The position numbers and the translations under genes were made by a program. A DNA stretch of 64,000 nucleotides, from NCBI GenBank assembly GCA_007570785.1, contig ML664183.1, positions 19,822,961-19,886,960 of the forward strand. Reading direction: 5' to 3'. The notes under the pieces were generated by a model that saw nothing but the letters and a program-made list of their open reading frames with translations, ran no database searches and was not told where the DNA came from. Shown here one piece after another: positions 1 to 11,127 of this stretch. Source of the stretch: Antilocapra americana (taxonomy: Eukaryota; Chordata; Mammalia; Artiodactyla; Antilocapridae). The first letter of the stretch is position 1. Every line of letters begins with the position of its first letter.

Positions 1-90
1 GAGAGAGTGTTCTCCCCGTCCTATTCCTCCGCCATCTTAGTTTCGCCTCCCATCTTAGTTTTGCCTCCTTGACACAAGATTAGAATTTTA
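1..90. other. GC-richer fragment with a short imperfect tandem motif
   Basis: The first 75 bases are richer in C and CpG than the surrounding DNA. They hold an imperfect tandem motif in which CCTCC, CATCTTAG and TTTYG recur twice with a period of about 18-19 bases. This could be the edge of an LTR or of a LINE 5' end cut by the window boundary, but I recognise no family. Confidence 0.25.
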
Positions 91-330
91 AGAAATATCC
101 TCTATTTCAGGAGATGAGCACATAAGAATGAGCAAAGCTGATTTAGAAGTGGTTGATCTCTGCGCGATTTAAATTTTTCTAATCCTGGATAAGAATTACC
201 AAAATAAACAAACAAATAAATAAAATTTTTTTAAAAAGTACCACTAAAAGGAATCATCAAAGTCTAAGGCACAGATGGATAAGATCGTCTGCTTGGGATC
301 ACATAGCCTTAGAGCTAGGTTTGGATTTTG

Positions 331-640
331 GATTTCCAGAGTCCTGGCTCTCATTCCAGCTCTCTTCTGCATGCTGTGTAGCTTTGTGAAATGGTTAAAT
401 CCATGGGCCTGATCTTTATACAGACATGTTTTAAAATCTTCCTACTACTTACCAGCTGGATTAATAGGTCAAGTTATTTCACTACCATTAGCCTCAAATT
501 TCCAGCAGTCAAAGAGATAATGATAATACCTGCCTCACACACTTGTTGAGAGTATTAACTGAGATCAGTCATGTAATATGTATAAATAGTGCTTAGCATA
601 TAATTTATGTTCAATAAGTGTTAGTTATTATTTCATTATA
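331..640 (+). repeat. MIR SINE, old and diverged
   Basis: Old tRNA-derived mammalian SINE. The 3' half reads like the MIR core and tail: a run about gataatgataatacctgcctc, a block about gttgagagtattaactgaga, then a tail in which 'tgcttagca' is followed by 'ttcaataagtgttagttatt'. The 5' half near 341-400 (ctcttctgcatgctgtgtag) matches the start of the MIR core, with extra sequence between the halves. It predates the ruminant repeats here. The frame at 611-835 on the minus strand only crosses its end. Confidence 0.65.
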
Positions 641-1209
641 TAATATTGCACCATTATTGAAGGAGTATATGTGAATGATATTAATGACCCTACAGCAGTT
701 GAATCTATGCTTAAAATCATCTACCAGTAGTAGGTTGTGGGGTCTGTTATGCACATTTACTTGAAAAGTTTGGTTCTGTGAATTATTGTTTGCCCTATGT
801 TGATCACATTGGCCAGCTATTGGTACAACATCCACACCTCAGTCACTGAATGCAGTGCAATTTTTTTTTCTAGAATGTAGGTTGTCAGAGGACTCACCTT
901 CAGTTATTCAGGAACTTATGCTCTTGTCTGGTGCAAATCCCCTGAGGTTTAGAATCCTCCACTGGGTTCTGTGCATTTGATTTTCCAGAGAGTGGAAAAA
1001 CATCACAGATGGTCATGCAGGGTTTTAATGCTCAGGTCTGAGAGTAGCATTTATTACTTCTTGAAGTGTTCCCTGCAGTGGAGTCTATGAAAGGTAATCA
1101 AGTTGTGAGCCTATAGAGATAGAGAAATGGAATTTGGAGGGCATGGCCAAAGTAAAGACTGCAAAGTGCTGATGCACCTGAGCGAAGTATGAGGAGCTGA
1201 ATAACCTTG
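641..1209. other. Unassigned AT-rich DNA
   Basis: I see no repeat family, no splice-bounded coding frame and no regulatory motif that I can support in this stretch. Confidence 0.4.
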
Positions 1210-1214
1210 CTACA

Positions 1215-1412
1215 GGTCATTTATTTGAGCCTCATAATATGCTGGTTAAGTTCCTGTGTATTATTATCCCATATAACAGATAAAGGAACTGAGGACGTAA
1301 ATGAATTGCTCAAGGTTACTCATTTTGACAAGGACATAATTAAAAATTCTTCTTCCAGGCACTGTGAACCTAAGTCCAAAGTACTTGATTTTATATCCTC
1401 CTAGGTACTTTG
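1215..1412 (-). repeat. MIR SINE, minus strand
   Basis: The plus strand reads the complement of the MIR core: 'attattatccc' followed by 'acagataaaggaactgagg', then 'aatgaattgctcaaggtta', as in MIR copies where a cells-of-origin consensus gives ATTATTATCCCCATTTTACAG and a CTGAGG block. The 65-codon plus frame at 1207-1404 is a chance frame inside this repeat and is not a gene. Confidence 0.65.
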
Positions 1413-3020
1413 GCTAGAATCCTTGATTATTGTTTCATTAGAAAGATATTTAAATCAATGAGGTTAACTAACTTGCTGGTAACCTAAAATTCTTATTTTT
1501 TTAATATTTTCAAAATGAAACTTTAATTTTACATTATTTTTTGGAACCAACAAGATTGATTTCTCTAATCCAGTATTTTTGTAGATCATTCTTTACATGA
1601 GATTAATAAAACTTTGCCTTCTGAAAAAAGTTTGGTTAGAAAAAAAATCACATTTTTCTAAACCTTATTAGTTATATAAATGTCTAGAATGCTTTAATAT
1701 CTTTAAAAATTCTCTGCTTACTCCAACAGTATCTTTCTTAAGGAATCTTCTGAAAGCAATGATATTAATACTATGCCCCTAGCCTTACAAATTAATGAGC
1801 TCAAAAGGCAAATGTTTTGTATATTTTAAACATTTTCCAAATTATTAAATGAAAATTGGATTATGAATAACATTCATATTTGATATATAAATCAATTTTC
1901 TAAATGACAATCCTGGATATTTTTATATGGATTATGTCAGTAGTACTTTTAATTAATAAACTTGGAAATTGCTGAACAAAAGTCTGTAGAAGTTATTTTA
2001 ACCTTTAATTTTTCATTAATTAGCATTGGATAATCCTAGGAGATCTTATTTTAGCTAATGTATATTTACTGGATTTTTATGAAAGGCACTCAGGAAAAGG
2101 CCAATAACTCAAACTGGTAGTGAGACCAACTGCACATTAGGATTAGTGTTCATTCCCAAAGTGGGTTAAACTTTCATACTGAAATCTTTCAATAAACATT
2201 GACTTTGTACTAACTTCTTTTTCTATTTATCTAAGTGGGCTAAGTTAGTTGTTTCTTCATGAGCATCACCATCCTGATTTTCTGACCTACTATTAGGGAA
2301 TAAACTTCGGAAATAATTTTTTTAAATTTCTTTAAGAACTTCTCCAAATACTTTCTGTGGTGTATGCTTTCCTACAGAGTTAGAAATAGGAAGTATCCAT
2401 AGAAATTAGGGAATGTGTAAATACCCTACATATTCTGTTTCTTTAAAAATCTAAAGAAAGAAACAGCTATTCACTGTTTTGAGCACATTTTTTAAAGTAT
2501 TAAATTGATTTTTTTTAAAAAAGTGGTGGAATATTTTAAGAGGTTAAAACTTAGTCACTGCCTTAAATTCTGAACAGAGGCAGTGTAAGGTGAAGACCAC
2601 GGTGGATGGCCATTGGCAGCTGGCCTCCTAAATTTTACATATTCCAGAGTCAAGAAATACTAGGACTGTCAGATAATATACAGGACACTCAGTTACATTT
2701 GAATTTCATTTGAACAATTAATAATTTTTACATAAGTGTGTGCCAGGAGTTATTTGCCCTTTATCTGAATTTCAAGTGTGACTAGGAGCCATATGTTTTT
2801 ATTTGTTATATCCAGCAATCCTAAAGTATGTTGATCTCTTATTCTCTGGCCCAACTTTCAAATTTTAGTCAGGGAGTGGCTGACATGCTTGAGGTCATGT
2901 GCCTTTTTGGGACATTATAGTCAGTTGCCTGTAAAAGGATTTTTATTTTTAAATATACATTGGCATGAGAGACCCAGGGGTCAGGGAGAAGAGGGAGTGA
3001 GTAGACAAAGAGATTTAGAA
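1413..3020. other. Unassigned AT-rich DNA
   Basis: About 1.6 kb with many A/T runs and no recognisable repeat family or gene. Very old repeats may be present below what I can recognise by eye. Confidence 0.4.
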
Positions 3021-3181
3021 TTAGGTGGTAAAGATCCAGCTGCTAATGCAGGAGACTCAAGAGATGTGGATTCGATCCCTGGGTCAGAAAAATCCCCTGG
3101 AGAAGGAAATGGCAACCCACTCCAGTATTCTTGCCTGGAAAATTCCATAGACAAAAGAGACTAGCAGGCTACATACAGTCC
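3021..3181 (+). mobile_element. Bov-tA/Bov-A type SINE, truncated at both ends
   Basis: tRNA-derived ruminant SINE. It contains the typical blocks ggtggtaaagatccagctgc, 'gattcgatccctgggtcag', 'tggagaaggaaatggcaac' and 'ccactccagtattcttgcc'. The usual 5' start (gggcttccctggtggctcag) is missing and the 3' BovB-like tail stops at 'tacagtcc', where it runs straight into a BovB LINE. The two may have been joined by recombination or template switching. A 91-codon frame reads across it and has no coding meaning. Confidence 0.85.
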
Positions 3182-4369
3182 TTCAAGCTGGATTTAGAAA
3201 AGGCAGAGGAACCAGAGATCAAATTGCCAACATCCACAGGATCATTGAAAAATAAAGTTTCAGAAAAAACATCTACTTCTGCTTTGTTGACTATGCCAAA
3301 GCCTTTGACTGTGTGGATCACAACAAACTGTGGAAAATTCTTAAAGAGATGGGAATACCAGACCACCTGACCTGCCTCATGAGAAATCTGTATGCAGGTC
3401 AGGAAGCAACAGTTGGAACTGAATATGAAACAGCAGATTGGTTCTAAATCAGGAAAGGAGTACGTCAAGGTTGTATATTGTCACTCTGCTTATTTAACTC
3501 ACATGCAGAGTACATCATGAGAAATGCTGAGCTGGATAAAGCACAAGTTGGAATCAAGATTGCCAAGAGAAATACCAATAACCTCAAATATGCACATGAC
3601 ACCACCCTTATGGCAGAAAGCAAAGAAAAACTAAAGAGGCTCTTGATGAAAGTGAAAGAGGAGAGTGGAAAAGTTGGCTTGAAGCTCGAAGCTCAGCATT
3701 CAGAAAACTAAGATTATGGCATCTGGTCCCATCATTTCATGGCAAATAGATGGGGAAACAATGGAAACAGTGACAGACTTTTCTTCTTTGGCTCCAAACA
3801 CACTGCAGATGGTGACTGTAGCCATGCAATTAAAAGACATTTACTCCTTGGAGGGAAAGTTATGACCAACCTAGACAGCATATTAAAAAGCAGAGACATT
3901 ACTTTGGCAACAAAGGTCCATCTAGTCAAGGCTATGGTTTTTCCAGTAGTCATGTATGGATGTGAGAGTTGAACTATAAAGAACCGAAGAATTGGTGCTT
4001 TTAATCTGTGGTGTTGGAAGAGACTCTTAAGAGTCCCTTGGACTACAAGGAGATCCAACCAGTCCATCCTAAAGGAGATCAGTCCTGTGTGTTCATTGGT
4101 AGGACTGATGTTGAAGCTGAATCTCCAATATTTTGGCCAACTGATATGAAGAGCTGACTCATTTGAAAAGACCCTGAAGCTAGGAAACATTGAAGGTGGG
4201 AGGAGAAGGGGATGACAGAGGATGAGATGGTTGGATGGCATCACAGACTCAATGGACATGAGTTTGAATAAATTCCAGGAGTTGATGATGGACAAGGAGG
4301 GCTGGCATGCTATAGTCCATGGGGTTGCAAAGAGTTGGGCATGACTGAGTGACTGAACTTAACTGAACT
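3182..4369 (+). mobile_element. BovB (RTE) LINE, 5'-truncated 3' half
   Basis: Non-LTR retrotransposon of the RTE clade. It starts inside the reverse transcriptase domain and runs to the BovB 3' end with its GACTGAACT-type tail. Motif A is readable in one frame (FCFVDYAKAFDCVDH, from about 3269), but a frameshift lies upstream and a TAA stop falls at about 3445, where the family has a glutamine codon. The YxDD box reads YAHD (3589-3600), so the first catalytic aspartate is lost. The 3478-3711 frame is a remnant of the RT palm and thumb. Minus-strand frames here are antisense shadows. Dead copy. Confidence 0.92.
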
Positions 4370-4577
4370 AGCATCTTTAAATTAATTATTTAAGCTGGTT
4401 CAAGATGGATTCCTGTAATTTGCAACCAAAACATATTTAACAATATTATTTCTAATGGTACTTCCAGAGACTATAGAAAAACTTACTGCAGCAATACCTG
4501 CCTGATGAAATTATCTGTTATTTTATTTTAAAGTAATAGGATGTTAGAATTTACAACTGCACCCATATATGCATGCT

Positions 4578-4790
4578 AATTCACTTCAGTTGTGTCCAAC
4601 TCTTTGTGACGCTATGGACTGTTGCCCACCAGTCTCCTCTGTCCATCAGATTATCCAGGCAAGAATCCTGGAATGGGTTGCCCTGCCCTCCTTCAGGGAA
4701 TCTTCCCAACCCTGTTATTGAACCCGCATCTCTTATGTCTCCTCCATTGGCAGATGTGTTCTTTACCACTAGCAGCTCTTGGGAAGCCCA
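4578..4790 (-). mobile_element. Bov-tA SINE, minus strand
   Basis: Read on the minus strand it opens with tgggcttcccaagagctgct, carries the tRNA-like head and the central block complementary to 'ccaggcaagaatcctggaa', and ends in the BovB-derived tail around 4580. Diverged by scattered substitutions. Frames on both strands over it are incidental. Confidence 0.88.
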
Positions 4791-5558
4791 CCAGTGCTCT
4801 CCGTAGACCCCTATTTCATCCAATCAAAGATTTGAGATTTGCCAGTGCATCCTATGAGAGGAAAAGAACCTTGACTGTATGCAAACCTGGCAAAAAGCAA
4901 TGCTGTAGCATGAAAGACCATAAATCCTGGTCATCTGTTACTGTTTGGTAGAAGATATGATTTTTCTCTTTAGTCAGCAGAATAGCAGGCTTTGCTTTTC
5001 TGACTACAGTTGGTACCACTGAGAAGAAATACATCCAGGCAGAATGAATATATTCTATATAAAAATATCTGGAAGCCAGTTATATTAGTCTACTGCTCTG
5101 CATGTTTTGTAAATGTAAATCAAGAGGAGGCTAATCCCTGACTCGGTGGTATATAGAAATTGCTATATGGAATGAATTTTTATTATATAAATTTTGCCTT
5201 TTATACAGCTCATGAAAGTTAAAATGTTGGTCCTTCCCACAGAGTAGATCATTTCTGCAGAATACCAGAAAGAATAAGTACATTTTTCTTGGCTCTGACA
5301 GGAAGCTGTAATTCACAGTTAGAAATGAATGAGTTGGTATCATAGCCACTTACATTTAATGCTCAGTTACATAGAGTTGCAAACATCACAATTGTACATA
5401 TAGCATGATGTTATGGACAATAATGATTCAAATGTTGTGTGCATGAGGGAAATAAACTCTCCATCCTGTATTGTCATTCTCTTGCTGATCATTACAGATA
5501 AGAAAAAATTAGAATATAGTACAAGTTTTGTAATTTGTCCTATTAAGTAAATTAGTTT
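4791..5558. other. Unassigned DNA
   Basis: No repeat family or gene recognised. Short frames on both strands show no protein family features. Confidence 0.4.
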
Positions 5559-5732
5559 AAAACCAATGACTGGGGACTTCCCTGGTGGTCCAGTGGTTAA
5601 GACTCCGTGCTCTTAATGCTGAGGACCAGGGTTTGATTCCTAGTCAGGGAACTAGATCCCACGTGATGCAACTAAGACCTGGCCCAGCCAAATAAATATT
5701 AAAAATAAATAAATAAATAAAACCAATGACTG
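5559..5732 (+). mobile_element. CHR-2 type SINE with perfect 14-bp target-site duplication
   Basis: Cetartiodactyl tRNA-derived SINE. The head reads 'ggggacttccctggtggtcc' and 'agtggttaagactccgtgc', the body 'gtcagggaactagatcccac', and the tail is a run of AAAT units. The element itself is about 5573-5718. It is flanked by identical copies of aaaaccaatgactg at 5559-5572 and 5719-5732, so the insertion is complete and its boundaries are fixed. CHR SINEs are thought to be mobilised by L1. Confidence 0.92.
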
Positions 5733-7080
5733 ATTTTCACTAATAAAATTGAATCTAGCAGTTGGCTTAATCTAGAGCTAAATACATTGAATTGCTAAGA
5801 GTTTTAATCTGGTGTTGTAATAGTAGTGATGATGTTACATATGTCCACTTTGGAGCTCTTGCTCACAGTGAAGATTTACTGTATATTTATGAATCTGAGA
5901 TCTTTTCAAGAGTAACTTCTCAAAATTGTATTCCATGAAAGCCAACATTTCATATTGCAAGCCTTAAATTGAAATTATGAACTCTAAAATAGGTTAGATG
6001 ATGATGAGTAGAGCTGCTGGTTTAAAAGTTAGTTACATGACTAAAGTGATAAGAAAAGGGGCTTCCTGCTGAGGGCTGTTTCCTTAAAGAGCTGCTCACA
6101 GTAAAATATCAAAGGTAGTTTAATGACCATAAACTGGCTAATTTAAATAATCAATGAACTGATTATATCTTTTTTCTGAATTTAATATTCAGGAATATTC
6201 TATGATATTTCTGATTTTATGATATTTATATTTATGTTGTTTGTGATTTATATTGCTTCTTGAATATGTAATGAATATCTTTTAAAAATTATCTTTTAAT
6301 TTTGTGGTTAATATCTTTCAGTAATTTAAAAAAATTTGTCAGAAATAATGCCCAATTTCTCTTTTAAATTAATTACTCTTTATTTCTAGAATTTTCATTT
6401 GAGTATTTTTAATAATTTTTCTGTTTGTCTTTTAAATCCTGAGGGCCTCAGTTCTATAACCTCAAGGAGCTGAATTCTGCCCACAACCACGTGAGCTTAG
6501 AGAGGACACTGAATCTCAGATGAAAACATAGGCCTGGCTGTTACTTTGACCACAGCCTGTAAGACCCTGGGTTGAGGACTCAGTTTTGTAGTGCCCAGAC
6601 TTCTCTTCTGTGGAAACTTTGAAACAACATATGTGCATTTTTTGAAGTTTCTAATTTTGTGGTAATTGTTACAGAGCAATAAACTAATAGCATGCAATTT
6701 GATGCACCATGGCAGAAGTAAATAAAATTTATAATAGAGTGAATTTGCACAAATCCAACCAAGGTAGCCAAGTACCACTGAGTATTTACGTTGCCTAAAG
6801 TTAATTATTTGCAAAGCCATATTCCTTCAGAGACCGCAGTGGCTTTGTGTAAGACCATTTTTTTCTAAAAACACCCATCCAGTGGCAGAGCTTTTTATGA
6901 CTCATGTACATTCCATAGACTTCACCTATCAGTGATAAGGAACAGGGCTAAATATTCTAAGACAAATGGAAAGATGGTTATTGGATTTCCTAGATAAGGA
7001 AATTCAAGATGCCAAGGCTTTTGAAATTCCTAATCCTTAAGAACAATGGGGAAAGAAAGGAAATGAAGGGAAGCTTCTGC
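5733..7080. other. Unassigned AT-rich DNA
   Basis: Nothing recognised apart from low-complexity T-rich patches around 6200-6420. The two nested minus frames at 6497-6820 have no recognisable domain. Confidence 0.4.
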
Positions 7081-7691
7081 TGAATAGCTCATCTCTTTTT
7101 TGTTTTTTTTTGTATTTTCTTTTTTTTTAATTTTCTTTACTTTATTGTGTTGGTTTTGCCATACATTGACATGAAACCACCATGGGTATACATATGCTCC
7201 CCCTCCCGATCCAGAACCCCCCTCCCCCCTCCCTCCCGATTCCCTCCCCCTGGGTCATTTCGGTGCACCAGTCCCAAGCATCAACCCTGGGCTGGCGATT
7301 GATTTCACATATAATAATTAACATGTTTCAATGCCATTCTCCCATATCATCCCACCCTCGCCCTCTTCCACAGAGTCCACGAGTCTGTTCTATACATCTG
7401 CGTTTCTTTTGCTGTCTCGCATGCAGGGTTCTCGTTACCATCTTTCTAAATTCCATATATATGCGTTAGTATACTGTATTGTTGTTTTTCCTTCAACCTA
7501 GATGCCCATCAACTGATGAATGGATAAGAAAGCTGTGGTACATATACACAATGGAATATTACTCAGCATTAAAAAAAAATTCATTTGAATCAGTTCTACT
7601 CAGGTAGATGGACCTGGAGCCTATTATCCAGAGTGAAGTAAGCCAGAAGGAAAAGCAACAATGCAGTATACTAATGAATAGCTCATCTCTT
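7081..7691 (-). mobile_element. L1_BT-like LINE 3' end with 5' inversion and 17-bp duplication
   Basis: Young ruminant L1, inserted on the minus strand. A T-rich run (complement of the A tail) begins at 7098. It is followed by the complement of the L1 3' UTR, including the C-rich run at about 7199-7252 (a G-rich tract on the L1 sense strand). At about 7493 the orientation flips: 7494-7674 carries the adjacent upstream L1 part in plus orientation, ending in a second copy of the junction sequence that ends cagtatacta. The whole is flanked by identical copies of tgaatagctcatctctt at 7081-7097 and 7675-7691. This is the signature of twin priming during target-primed reverse transcription. Confidence 0.92.
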
Positions 7692-8811
7692 AAAAGGGGA
7701 ATACAGAATTTTCTCTTAAGTGTAGTTCAAGCTACCCTTAACAAAGACCTTTTTCTTATTCTCAGGAAAATGCTTATAATTAAGTGTTTCACTTCTAGAC
7801 CACATCTTCTCTTTTCCAGATGCCAAATGCTATATCTTTCAAGTCAATTCTATGGCTTTTGAAATGCTATTATCTGTTGGTGTCTTTATTCAGTTGAATT
7901 ATATAACCTATGCAACCTATGTTTTTGGTATTCCTGGTAGAAATGTGTATTGATACATTCCCCAGATGCCATGGTAACCTCTATTTCATTATATTTAACA
8001 GTATGTTGATTAGTTTCTAAAGGACATAATTGAGAATGAAGGTGGTGATCTGTGCTATCCTTGAGAATAGGTGTTACATGAAAGATTTGAAACAAGGGAA
8101 CCAATCTAGACTTGATGTCTATATAAGTATGATATCATTATATTTACTTGGATCTATGGAAATAATGATTCAAAGCTGCAGAAGTTCTACATTTCTAAGT
8201 GTCTACTGTGCAGTTGTTTTCCTTAAAGTCTATAACATCTATAGCTGTACTTTGGCACACTTTTCCTAAAAGGATATTGTTTATAGTAAGAATAAGTTTG
8301 GAGAAACTACCATCACAAGTGTTCCTTTGATCAAACCAATTTCTTCATTCTGCAAAATCTTTACAGAGATTAAGAGTAGGAAGAGATTCCAGAGGGCCTC
8401 ACACAGTTTTTGCTGACATTCTAATAAAGAAAGATAGCTCCAATCAGTGTCTATGGCAGACTGTCATCTTCCACAAGATGAAAGACAGAATGCAGATTCA
8501 TTAACAGGGACATTAAAGGTCTAACGTTTGTCATTAAAATCCAAATAAAGAAACCCTCAACTACCTGAAAGTCAAAGCAATCAACCTCACAATGAGAAAG
8601 CAAAAATAGATAATTGCTTGCATAATAAAATGAATCATATGTTTTTTACTCTTCATTGATGGTTTCAATCACTAAGGAGGAAATCTTAACTAAATAAAAG
8701 TGAAATAGAAGGCAAAAACAAATTATAATAACACTATGACTTACACTGCCTCTTTTAGAAATCAGCAGTTTTTGCATTCAGTGGGTATAGTTAAGTCTGG
8801 CGTTAATGGGT
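7692..8811. other. Unassigned DNA
   Basis: No family or gene recognised. Frames here (7608-7862 starts inside the L1 insertion) are not supported as genes. Confidence 0.4.
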
Positions 8812-8836
8812 TTTGTGTGTGAGTGTGTGTGTAAGG
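8812..8836 (+). repeat. Interrupted (TG)n microsatellite
   Basis: Short run of TG units with single interruptions. It contributes the VCVSVCV start of a spurious 119-codon frame. Confidence 0.8.
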
Positions 8837-8925
8837 GTGTATTTTTTCAAAGGAGTTGTATGGAAGAACCTAAAGTCTTATGTACCTCTTATTCAAGTAT
8901 TTTTGTATAATTTACTTTATAAAAG

Positions 8926-9086
8926 TTTATATATATATACACATTCACACAATTGTATATATATATACATATATAAATATATATTTATACAAATGTATAT
9001 ACATATACAATTTATAAATTGTATAAATCGTGTGCAATTTATACTATATATATATATACACACACACACTCACACAATTATATACA
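8926..9086. repeat. Compound (TA)n / (CA)n low-complexity tract
   Basis: About 160 bases built almost only of TA, CA and TATA units, with several self-complementary segments such as 'tatacaatttataaattgta'. It is likely to form cruciforms or hairpins and to be length-variable. The 8813-9172 plus frame is a translation of this tract and is not a gene. Confidence 0.85.
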
Positions 9087-9770
9087 ATTTTTATTGCATG
9101 CAAATGCCAAGATTAAATTTTAAGCTTTGTAGGGATGTGATGAAAAAAAATCCTCATGCAATTGGGAACTAACATTGATCATCTGTGTGAAGATGATTTT
9201 TTATGGTCCTTTTTTGTGGAAAATATTTTAGTCATTGAAGAAAATATGCTTTGGTTAACTTATTTTTATAAATTACATTTGGAAATGGATATTCCAGTAG
9301 CTGAAGTTGAAAGTTTTCAGTCCAGTGAAAGATGTAGGGTGATATGCAGAGTCAAGTGAAAGAGAAGTGAAAAGATACCAAGATATCTGAGCAAAGACTC
9401 TTAGATTTCTGCAGGGCAGAAGTCAACCTGAGCACAAAAACACAAATTTTCCCTTCATTCATTGTTAAAATCTTAGGGACTTGGTAGATGGCAGAGATGG
9501 AATAATAATGAGGAATTTTTTTTCACAATCAAATAGCCTTTTTTAATTACATAAGTGGTTCATGCTTAATTTAAAGCCTTCTGACATTCTATACAGTTTT
9601 AACGAGTAGAGTGCATATCATTTGAAGTCACCTCAAGATGACTTCCATTAAAAATATGGCTATCATTTTTAAATGTATCTTTTAAAATAATATTTACTTT
9701 TGATATATTTTCTGTCTTCCATGCCTCAGTTAACAATTTAAAATCTATTCTTTATACTTGTTCCATTCTC
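9087..9770. other. Unassigned AT-rich DNA
   Basis: No repeat family or gene recognised. Confidence 0.4.
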
Positions 9771-9788
9771 ATACACACACACACACAA
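9771..9788 (+). repeat. (CA)n microsatellite
   Basis: About eight CA units about 40 bases from the 3' end of the next BovB copy. Confidence 0.85.
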
Positions 9789-9830
9789 GTTGATGTTGAA
9801 CGTGTTAAAACCGTCCAGTTATCTAATCCT

Positions 9831-11127
9831 CAGTTCATTTCAGTTGCTCAGTCATGTCCGGCTCTTTGCAACCCCATGGACTGCAGCACGCCAGGCTTCC
9901 CTGTCCATCACCAACTCCCAGAGCTTACTAAAGCTCATGTCCATCAAGTCGGTGATGCCATCCAACAATCTCATTCTCTGTCACCCCCTTCTCTTCTTGC
10001 CGTCAACCTTTCCCAGCATCAGGGTTTTTTCCAGTGAGGCAGTTCCTCGCATCAGGTGGCCAAAATATTGGAGTTTCAGTGTCAGCATCAGTCCTTCCAA
10101 TAAATATTCAGGACTGATTTCCTTTAGGATGGACTGGTTGGATCTCCTTGCAGTCCAAGGGACTCTCAAGAGTCTTCTCCATCACCACAGTTCAAAAGCA
10201 TCAATTCTTCGGTGCTCAGCTATTTTTATAGTCTTAACACTCACATCCATACATGACTGCTGGAAAAGCAATAGCTTTGACTAGATGGACCTTTGCTGGC
10301 AAAGTAATGTCTCTGCTTTTAATATGCTGTCTAGGTTGGTCATAACTTTTCCTCCAAGGAGCAAGTGTCTTTTAATTTCATAGCTGCAGTCACTAGCTAC
10401 AGTGATTTTGGAGCCCATAAAATAGTCTCTCACTGTTTCCATTGTTTCCCCATCTATTTGCCATGAAGTGATGGGACCAGATGCCATGATCTTAGTTTTT
10501 TGAATGTTGAGTTTTAAACCAACTTTTTCCTTCTCCCCTTTCCCTTTGATCAAGAAGCCCTTTAGTATTTCTTCACTTTCTGCCATAAGGGTGGCATCAT
10601 CTGCATATCTGAGGTGAATGGTATTTCTCTCGGCAATCTTGATTCCAGCTTGTGTTTATCCAGCCCAACATTTCACATGATGTACTCTGTATATAAGTTA
10701 AATAAACAGGGTGACAATATAGAGTCTTGACATACTCCTTTCCCAATTTAGAACAAGTCTGTTGTTCCATGTCCAGTTCTAACTGTTGCTTCTTGGCCTG
10801 CATACAGATTTTTCAGGAGGCAGGTCAGGTGGTCTGGTATTCCCATCTCGTTAAGAATTTCCAGTCTGTTGTGATCCACACAGTTTAAGACTTTGGCATA
10901 GCCAGTAAAGCAGAAGTAGATGTTTTTCTGGGAGACTCTTGCTTTTTTGATGATCCAATGGATGTTGGGAATTTGATCTCTGGTTCCTCTTCCTTTTCTA
11001 AATAAAGATCCCTTGAATATCTGGAAGTTCACAGTTTATGGATTGCTGAAGCCTGGCTTGGAGAAATTTGAGCATTACTTGGCTAGCATGTGAGATGAGT
11101 GCAATTGTGTGCTAGTTTTAACATTCT
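9831..11127 (-). mobile_element. BovB LINE, 3' part (reverse transcriptase and C terminus)
   Basis: Minus-strand BovB, 3' end at 9831 (cagttcatttcagttgctca). It covers the C-terminal region and the RT core, and continues at 11993 after an insertion. On the minus strand the YADD box is preserved (about 10597-10608, RYADDATLMAES). Motif A in the 10748-11032 frame reads FTGYAKVLNCVDH instead of the family FIDYAKAFDCVDH, so both aspartates of that motif are gone. The frames at 10281-10586, 10597-10803 and 10748-11032 are fragments of one former ORF now split by frameshifts. The 9790-10284 plus frame is an antisense shadow. Confidence 0.93.

Noticed and set aside
3732..4295. 187-codon minus-strand frame
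   Set aside because: Antisense to the BovB C-terminal region. The same antisense protein appears opposite several other BovB copies (for example 9790-10284 and 23678-24073), which shows it follows from BovB codon composition.
5573..5650. tRNA gene
   Set aside because: tRNA-like boxes here and in the Bov-tA heads belong to SINEs; no intact cloverleaf with an anticodon arm is evident.
8813..9172. 119-codon plus frame with IYIYIYKY-type repeats
   Set aside because: It is a translation of a TA/CA low-complexity tract.
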